Assembly: GCA_905116865.2 (NCBI GenBank)
Contig: CAJHNH020001130.1
Location: 132,971 to 196,970 of the forward strand
Reading direction: 5' to 3'
Source: Candidula unifasciata
Taxonomy: Eukaryota; Mollusca; Gastropoda; Stylommatophora; Geomitridae
DNA: 64,000 nt
The notes beneath the pieces were generated by a model. The model saw only the letters and a program-made list of their open reading frames with translations. It did not search any database and was not told the origin of the DNA. Shown here in pieces: positions 1-9,487 of this stretch. Each line of letters opens with the position of its first letter. Position 1 is the stretch's first letter. The translations under genes were made by a program, and so were the position numbers.

Positions 1-266
1 GCATAGCTTTGAGGCCTCAGGGCAGGTTAATTGTTTAATTATTTCCTACACCATTAATGTTTGTTTTTATTCATTACCCCTCCTCTTATATGTATTACAC
101 AGTTTTTAAAAATGTGTATAAACAAAAACTAAATTATTAGTAACAGTGCAAAGTTATAATTTTTTAAATGGATTCTTTTAGGAATATTTCTAGATTCCTG
201 ACAATTTCCTCCAAGGTTTCAGGGGCAGAAGGGTTAAATGTCATAAAATTGTTTCTTGTATTCAAG
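1..266 (+). other. NFX1 intron, 5' edge of window
   Basis: AT-rich sequence ending in the pyrimidine tract and TTCAAG acceptor of the first visible NFX1 exon. I see no exon here: the only donor-like site (about 25) has an in-frame TGA in the phase required by the next exon. Confidence 0.7.
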
Positions 267-386
267 GTTTTGAAGAGCTGACTTGCTACTGTGGTGCTGA
301 AATGATAGAACCACCTGTACCCTGTGGGACAAGACCTCCTGAATGTCGTCAGTTGTGCACAAGGCACCATGACTGTGATCACCCAG
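267..386 (+). CDS. NFX1: NFX1 exon: zinc repeat with the [10 protein letters not shown] segment
   Basis: The acceptor is TTCAAG at 261-266 and the donor is GT at 387. The first two bases complete a split codon whose first base is in the previous, unseen exon. It encodes [20 protein letters not shown] and then a Cys/His segment ending in HHDCDHP, colinear with vertebrate NFX1. The downstream intron (387-1206) holds a poly-A tract and copies of dispersed families B and D. Confidence 0.93.
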
Positions 387-3300
387 GTTGGCCATTCTTA
401 CATCGTGGCATGTCTTGCTTTAATCAGCTTATAAATTTAAAAAAAAAAAAAAAAATTAGAGTTGACTAATTGGGAGCGTCCTTCAAAGTCAGAGTTCACC
501 TTCCTGAGAGGAAGCCACCAACAGCTGCATGACAGATGAGTCAAATCTGTAAAACGGATGCACACAAAACACTCAGGTTCTGGAAATAGACTAAAAGTCC
601 AGAAGTGGACAACCCAGAACTTTCTGCCAGAGTTTGGTATGGCGTATACTTGCTTCACTGTTACACATATACAAAGTTAGTTGCGTATCCTTTACAGGAC
701 GTTGCAGAACCAACCCCAGCATTTTTTTGGCTGTTGTGATTTTTCTAGGCAAATCTAGTCATTTGCCATTGCTTTCAAGACGGTTGGCTTATTGATACCA
801 CTGTTGAAACCAGCGCAAGGCGTAAGGCCCGCAGCTGGGATCGAACCCGGCACCCTGGCATTACCAATTTTGCTTGCAACACCTAAGCCACAGACACACA
901 TGGCAGTGACATTTAATGAATCTGGAGACTCCGGGGAAATGCAGGACGAGAAGTTAACCAGATGACAACAAATACCATCAGTGTGGAGACTGTTCACTGA
1001 CTGTTGACGAGGGAGGCCGAGCTAATGTGGGCTTGTCCTGACTCTTGTGTTGTTGAATCTTAACCCAGATTTAAAGCATCATGTCACACTAGCAAATACT
1101 TTAGCCATTTACACTGAAAAAGTACAGACTGTTTGTCTTCACCCTCCACCTTCATTCTGAGATTTATGACTTGTTCTGATAACTGTGTAAGTGTTGTTTT
1201 CTTCAGTCCGCCATCGTTGTCACATGGAAGATGTCTGCCCACCGTGTACAGACCTGACGGACAAGATGTGCATGGGTGGTCATATGGTAAGTTGTTGTCA
1301 GCCAAAAAGAATTTTGCACAATAATAGTTTAAAGGTGACATGTATTTATGAGGTGTAACCTTGAATTTTGCATGTATTTGTGAGATATATTCTTGAATGT
1401 TCATAGTTTGTTTGGTTTGACAGAACTGCTACATGAGGAGACAAACATTTCTGTGATTCTTATTTTTATTTTTATTTTTCATTCTTAAAAGGGTAGTTGA
1501 CAGATTTTGTTGTAGTTTACAACCAGGCTGTGGTATATACTTTTGACCCAATACATCAGACTTCAGCAAACTCCTAATTCATTGCCTTTTATGGTGTGCT
1601 TGTAAGGGGCAGTTGGTCCGCCCTCCCCCACCCCCTCTTTTCTCCCTAAATGGGGCTCTGGAACACTGTGGGGATTCCAGTGATTCAAAGAGTGAAGACA
1701 AGGTGCTGGCCAGATTTCTTGACTGTTTATAGTAATCCTGTAGGTTAATTGGTACTTGCCTGTTTTAATGTCGATTTTCTATTTTTCTCGTCAACAGCTG
1801 CGGAAGAATGTACCATGCCACATGGCCAATATCAGCTGTGGCTATCCCTGCAACAAACTGTTGCCCTGTGGTGAACACAAGTGCCAGAAAGTCTGCCACA
1901 AGGTAAGGAAATCAGCATTGGTTTGGATAGTCATCTTCCTCTTAGCGCTGACCGGCTGAAAACTCTGGCGGAAAGTTCTTGTTGAGGTGAGGGGATGCAC
2001 ACAAAAGGATCAGGTTTTATCCAGTAGGACTTGATATTTCTCCGCAGAATGACTGGCCATTTGTCAAGAGTGTTGCGTCAACCTGGCAACTCCGCCATTG
2101 ATCCTTAAGGGCTTTCATACGAATTGCACTCAGGAACCAAACTGCAGTATGAGAATAAAAAATTTGTTTAGAGCGTGAGGCAAATGAATTAACAGCGTAG
2201 CCACAGTGACTGCCTTTCTTCTTCTTGATACACAGTATTCTGTGAATTGTTCTGTCACTTAGAAGTTCATGGTAGTTACTTACTATGATTGGTTTTTGAT
2301 TGGAGCTGAATGTTGTGGAGAGAGGTGAAAGGTTCTGCATTGAATCCCATCCATGATGTTGAGAAAATTATACAGGATAGAATGAAATGGAGAGACTAGA
2401 CTGAGATGAGCCCTATGTGATATATAAGGGCACAACAGGACAATGGGGATGATGGTTTTCTTTTTTATTACCCTGAGTGAGAGAAATACCTGCAGCATTC
2501 TGCAGCCAATGATCTATAATGTTTACAAGTGCCTTTTTAAAAATTATTATATGCATATTGTATTTTGGCCACATCAAGCGTCATGGTGGCTTGGGAAAGA
2601 CGGTGATGGAGGGTGCTGTTTGTGGAAGGCGAGGCAGGGGTCGACCACCGCAAAGATGGATACAGGACATTGAAGAAGCATTGGCATTGAAGACACATGG
2701 GGGCCGGAGAGCTAGCTAGGGAAAGAGATACTTTCAAGCGTGCCGCGTAGAGAGCGACGTTCTTTAAAGGATTTGCTGATTAATGATGATGATAATATGC
2801 ATACTATTATATGAACATAACATGCTTTATTGATAAAAATACAACTGCTGTGTGAAAAATGGAAGTTAGGAAGGGCCAAATGTAAGACTGGCCTGAGCGC
2901 CCAATTTGTGACCCTTTGAAAATAATGTTCTTTCATTCGTTCGTTGCCTAAGAAATTTTTTACTCCCAATTATAAGAAATTAATATTTTAAACACATTTC
3001 CTGTATAAGACACTCCAGTTTTAAAATTACAAAATTTGGGAAAACATTTTATAAACAGAAAAAATACGGTAGTTTTGATTAAAGTGTATCACTTTTAACA
3101 CAAGATATGATCTGTTTAGGGTGATTGCCTGGAGGATGGTGCAGTGTGTACACAACTGTGTGAGAAGATTCGGCTGGCATGTGGTCACCCTTGTGGTGCC
3201 CCATGTCATTTGGGTCCATGCCCTGATGCAGCATGCAAAACTGAGGTAAACTTGTTTTACTATTATCTTGTTTAATATTTTTTCCTAGGTCCAAATGTTA

Positions 3301-6300
3301 ATTGCCAGAAGAAAATTATTTCATCAGTAGGATCCGAAAAGGATCACTTAGTTAATTATCTGGGATCAACTTGGATTTAAAATGTCAATGTCCTAGATTA
3401 ATCCTATTGTCTGCTCAGGGAAGATTGGTCGCATCTCTAAAGTTCTCTGTCTGTCATCTTGGTTATTCACTTTGTCAGACTGCTGTTCACCCAGCTCTTG
3501 ACTCTAACCTCCCACTTATATCACTATGCACTGCTTGCTCACTTACTGTCAACTTTCCCTATACCCAGTATAGTTTAAAAAATTGTTTGAGGCTGTTAAT
3601 TTTTTGGCAGACCTGTTTCATGTGTTTCTTTATTTTTTTTTTTCTGTTTTAAATTAGAGAGAGAGAGAGAGTGTGCGTGTGAGAGAGGGAGCGTGCGTGA
3701 GCGAGAGAGAGAGAGTGAATGAGTTATTCAGTGAGTGAGAAACATCGTAAGAATTTGCAGCCAAGTCATTTTGGTTTTGTGTTTGTTTCTGCTTATCTGT
3801 TTGTGATATTCAGTGCTGACACAGGTAGTAACACAATACTATTCAATCAATCTGTCTCACAACAGATCACTATCACCTGCCCATGTGGACAACGAGCAGC
3901 GAAAGCCTTGTGCTCAATAGGAGGTGACCACTCTGCTGAGCTGGCCCAGTTCCAGCGCCTTAGTGTCCAGACAATTGCAGAGTCTGGAGGCCAAAGTGTG
4001 GACTTGTCACAGTTCACACAGACAAAAAAATCTAACAAAAGGTAGGTTGTTTGAACAGTTCAGTTTTCCGTGGTTCAAAGAAGGTTCTGGATTCTGTGGT
4101 GTCTTCACAATGAAGGTCGGTTGTGGTGGATATCTGTATCCGTTGGCATCTTTGGGAATATTACATAGTGAGCTCCAGGTCTCTTACATGGCGCAGCTTT
4201 CGTGCCAGGTCAAGTGGCAAAGTGGTCAAACCCTTTGTCTCACGCTTCTGCGCCCTTTAGTTCATGAGTACAGTTTTTACAGAGATCCCTGGGGATCGTC
4301 GCTAGAGCTGCGGAGTTCATGCTCTGTGTGACGCTCTCAGCAGGTGCCTAGCCATTCTGCCAAGACAGACTGAGCCATATGGGATAAAACCCATTGCAAT
4401 GAAGTCGATCCTCTCGATTATACCTCTAAAGAAATAAGAATGATCTTTTTCTAGATTGTTAGCCATGGAAATCAAACCCTGATAATTATGGCCAACATTC
4501 TAAAGTTTATATAATAAACAAACAAACATGTATTTATAGGCACCCATAGAAAGAAGCAAAAAGATAGAAGGACACATTGCACTCTCTGATGCAGAGCTCT
4601 TCAACCTTTTTACACCCGTGGGCCAGGAATTATTTCAAGGCGCTGTTTTTTTGGCAATATTACTGCTTAGATCCTTCCCAGTCTGTTTCACAGTGCGACA
4701 CGTGTGCCACTCTCTGTAAGCCACAAGAATGGTGCATTTTTTCAAATAGTGGGTAGCAGAAATTGGATTTTGATACTACTTTAAAACTCATTTAATGTAG
4801 TAAACCCAATTTATGAAATTACATTTAAAAAAAAAAAAACTTATTCAGTACATCTGCTTGGGGATAAGAAAATTGAATATATCTGGCTGGAGTGTTCTTT
4901 CTAAGAAATAAAGTGCTGCAAAAACATCCGTTCAATTTTTCTACTTGCTTTTTTTTAACTGCAAACATGGCCTTTTCTAAGGCATTGCATGCGGCATCTC
5001 ATTCGCTTAGCAGCAAGGTAGGGTTTCAATGATATAGCTGCTTCATAATTTGGCAGACCACCACAAGTTGAAGAACTCTGTACAAATGGCTAACATTTCA
5101 TATGTATGTGTGGCTGATATTTTACTGTGTATATGCAGATTTTTTTTTTTACTATGTACATTTGGGTAACGATTTTCTATGTTTATGTGAGTAGCAGTTT
5201 GCTATGTACATGTTGGTAAAGATTTACTCAGTACATGTGCGTACCAGTTTACTGTGTGCATATGGGTACCGATTTACTGTGTGTGTGGGTAACAATTTAC
5301 TTTTTACATGTGGGTATGATTCACTATTTGCATGTGGGTAACAGGGTGTTAGCAGTGTACATCTGGTTAACATTCTGCAGTGTATATGTGGCTAACATTC
5401 TACAGTGTATGTATGGCTGATATTTTACTGTGTACACATGGCTAACATTCAGCAGTGTACACATGGCTAACATTCAGCAGTGTATATATGGCTGATATTT
5501 TACTGTGTACATATGTCTAACATTTTGCTGTATGTTTCAGACTGGATTGTGATACCAACTGTGGCATCATAGAACGTAACAGACGGTTGGCCTTGGCCTT
5601 AGAAATCAAAAACCCAGATATAAATGCTAAACTGGGAAATCCAACTTTCACTGAATTTCTTAAGGATTACGCTAAGTAAGAGTCAAAACTTATACGTTTG
5701 GTTGTTAGGTTAAAGTTGTATGTGTCTGGGTGGTCAACTTATGTATAGTATTATCCAGATGTTTTTATTCTGAAGTTTAAATTTTTTAGTGACCAGAATC
5801 CATATTTTACTTAACAAGGACCCTTTTACACCGGTAGCGAATTAGGCTCTAATACTGCTTGGCTCCCTGATTTCTTGAGTAGCAAATCCAGATACCTAGT
5901 TTTCCCAGGTAAGGGTGTAAAACAAGAAGTCCCTGCCTGCACAAGCTGTAGATTCTGAAATTCCACAACAGTTGGAAATGGCAAAGAGTACCCCATAATG
6001 CTGCTGCATTGACAAAATTAGCAAGAGAACCTACCCACTATATGACAAGGCAAAGTGAATGAGTATCATTGGTTAGATTACCTTGTATTCATGACAATGT
6101 CAATAAATATTGTTACATTAAAATGATTGTTTAAAAGAAAAAAAAGAGCGTTCCCCACTTTCTAGGTATTGATGGGGAATAATTGAATACATTATTGTAA
6201 TTTCTTTCAGGAAAAATCCTAAGTTTGCTTTAAGTGTTGAGAAAAGCCTGACCGATCTTGTGCAGTCAGCCAAACAGGTAAGGGGCAGTAACTTGTGTGT

Positions 6301-9300
6301 ATTTGAAAAGTGACATGGTTCATCTTGAACTACTGTTGGAGACCGCAGCTGGTACCACAAAGCTCTGAAACATTGAAGACACATTTGATGACAGCATTGG
6401 GCACATTTGATGACAGCATTGGGCACATTTGATGACAGCATTGGGCACATTTGAGGGCATGCCTGGGATATGTCCTTGAACCCAAATTTCAAGAGCATAC
6501 TGACAATCCTGTGTGGGTAAAAAAAGACCTAAATCTGACACCTCTCTTGGTCATCATTTGGTTAATTTTAACTTGTATTAAAACTCAGAGTGCCATATAT
6601 TGCTGCTGTCTAATGCGCTGTATCCGCAGGGTCACTAACAACACAAGACAAGACAGGGTCACGAATGCCAGCATTAGAGAGAAAGTTGGAATAAGACCAT
6701 GTTTGAATTATATTGACAGGTAAAGAATGAAATGATTCGGCCATCTCGTGAGAATGCAGCCAGACCAGACTGCATATGAGGCTTTTAACGGTAGAACGTC
6801 TGAAAGGAAGGCCAAGAAAAATATGGATAAATGTTGTAGATGAAACCTGCAAAAAGTTGAACAGATCTGTCACTCAAGTGCAAGACAAATACATACACTG
6901 AGTTACAGTCTGGTAACAGTGAGACAACAAAAGAAGAAGAAGAAATATTGCTGTCTTTTTACTTATTAATCTTTACTTATGTTGACAGAGGAATTTATAT
7001 CATATACAGATCTTTATGAAAAACACAATTAATACTGATGAAGTTTTGTAGGCAGATTTTTTATTTAATTAAAAAAAATACATTTTTGTCGCATGACATG
7101 CCCTTGCTTGCTCGTTCTTTGGTGGAAAGACTCATAGATAAGAATGAAAATAATGATAACTTGCAAACTATTGCCAGTAGGATGTGTAATATTTTATATT
7201 AGACCTTCACATGTACCATGGAATAATCAATTTAAAGCTGAGAGGGCTGACTTCAATGCATGGGTTGTGTTCCCATATGGCTAGTAGTCTGCCAAGAGTG
7301 TCTTACAAAGCATAAACTTCATAGCTCCAGCTGCAATCATAAAAGATTTCCATAAAAACTACTTTTTGAACTGAATGTTGAATCTGTAAAATGGACACAC
7401 AATCTTCAGAGTGCAAGGCAAATAGCTTGACCACTATGCCACTGTCCCCCCCCTCCCCCACATGAGTAAACTTTGAAAAAGAAGAGTGAAATGTTTGCCA
7501 TCCTCTCTACTGTGGGGAGGTGCAGCTAAAATTGTTCCTTAGCCATGTACTTCTCAAGGATGCTGGGTCTATAATTGTCCCAATCTTCAGCCCCAGTGAC
7601 AGACTACATGCAGAAATCGACAAGAGACTGGAACACAAGGCTTGGTTTACAATATATTTTATAATGACTGTTCCACTCTGCGTCGTCTTTCCCTGTCATG
7701 GTCTGTCCCTGTCATGATCTGTTGTCAAGGGTCACAACTAGTGAACACTCAGCTCAAATTTATCACCCATGCACTAGGTTGCTACATACAACAGAATATT
7801 CTGCAAGCATACTAAGTTCACAGGCAATCGCCGGGCTTGGCAAAGCACAGAATAACTACCACTCTGTCCCCTGTTATTGTCCTTCAAGTTAGGAGACCAT
7901 GGTAGGATTTCTCAAACTCTGGTACTTTCAGAGGGTTCACTCTAATTCAGTCAGTTAATCAACATGTCCTTTACAGAACGTTGCTCTCTTCACAGCACTC
8001 CTAAAAGTCTCTCTTTCTCTAGCCACCTTTCCAGCCCTGTGTACCTCCATAACCAGTTCATCTTCAGTGTCCTAGGTCAACCTAGGCCTTGTTTTCTGGA
8101 AACTGCACCCTAATTCTTACAAATATTCTTGTGTCCCTCACTAACAGTCTGCTCAGCCTAACAGAAGCCACGCCTTCCAGTCAATGAATCGGGAGCAGCG
8201 ACGTTTTGTACATGAGCTGGCCGAGTTCTACGGCTGTCAGACACAAAGCTACGATTATGAGCCTGTGAAAAATGTGGTTGCCACGGCTACCAAGTGAGTA
8301 CATATGAAGTTTATTTATTTGTTCTTTTTATTTTCAGGTACAGTGTGAGTCAGAAATATGGCTGTGTGTCTTTGCAAATTTAGTCACATGACAGTGTTAT
8401 GGCTTTGGAAATGAGACCGTTGGAAACGCAGTATTTCTGACTTACACTACATTTCTTAGCTTTATTTATTTTGCACATATTTGCCCTCTGAGCATTAGTT
8501 TGGTGTCTCTTAATTGTAAAATACCTGAAACATGGGAAGGGAACACTATCGAACAAGGTCTAGAATCATGATTAGGATAGAGAGATGGTGAATCACGTAA
8601 CGTGGGTCCTCATATGGGTTCTGGGGCAAGGAACTAAGAGTCCGCATAGAAATAACCCAGATCTGTAAAATGGATGTGCACGCAACATTCATGTTCAGGA
8701 ACAAGACTAAAATCCAAATGTGTCAGACACTCAGAACTTTTGCCAGATTTTACAGCCGGTGAACCTGAAGCAGAAGACACAGGAGACGTGTGCTGGTGCA
8801 TCAGGACCAGGGATCATGCTGGTCAGGATCTGTCTAAACGTCCTCGCTTCTAGACACAGATTCCCTACCAGCTAGACACAGATTCCCTACCAGCTAGACA
8901 CAGATTCCCTACCAGCTAGAAACAGATTCCCTACCAGCTAGACACAGATTCCCTACCAGCTAGAAACAGATTCCCTACCAGGAACCTGGTCGATATAATA
9001 GGCATGACATTTTCCTCAGCAAAAATAAGCTAGACTGTAAAACAGATGTGCAATCTGCTCCTAAGTAATCAAACTGACATCAAACCATGTTGCCATCAAA
9101 CTGTCACATTAGATTAACTTGGGAGCAGTGAGTCCAGGGTTCCTGGCAGACCGATAGTCCTTGGTGGTTATTTCCTAATTCTGAATCCCAGCTCTGTGTA
9201 GCAGACATATTTTGCCTCCATGGGGACTGACTGTCCTGTAACCATGGAAATGGAAATGTGCATTCTGGGGGAAATGTAAAGAATATTATGGGTCACAGGA

Positions 9301-9451
9301 GGACATATATGGTAGTCCTTTAAATAAAAAAAAGAGATGACAATTGTTTTATTTTATTTTAACAACAAGCTGCCATTTGTGTCTGTAGTCACCACTTTTG
9401 CAGTGGAGGCAGGTGTGTGTGTATATGTATGTATATATATATATATATATA

Positions 9452-9487
<36 letters not shown>

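Noticed and set aside
1..25. A possible exon end (SFEASG-like reading, CAG/GTTAAT)
   Set aside because: The phase needed by the next NFX1 exon puts a TGA in frame, and the residues do not match the expected preceding NFX1 segment.
3924..4331. 135-residue plus-strand ORF overlapping an NFX1 exon
   Set aside because: It is out of phase with the conserved exon and runs into intron and a family E repeat.
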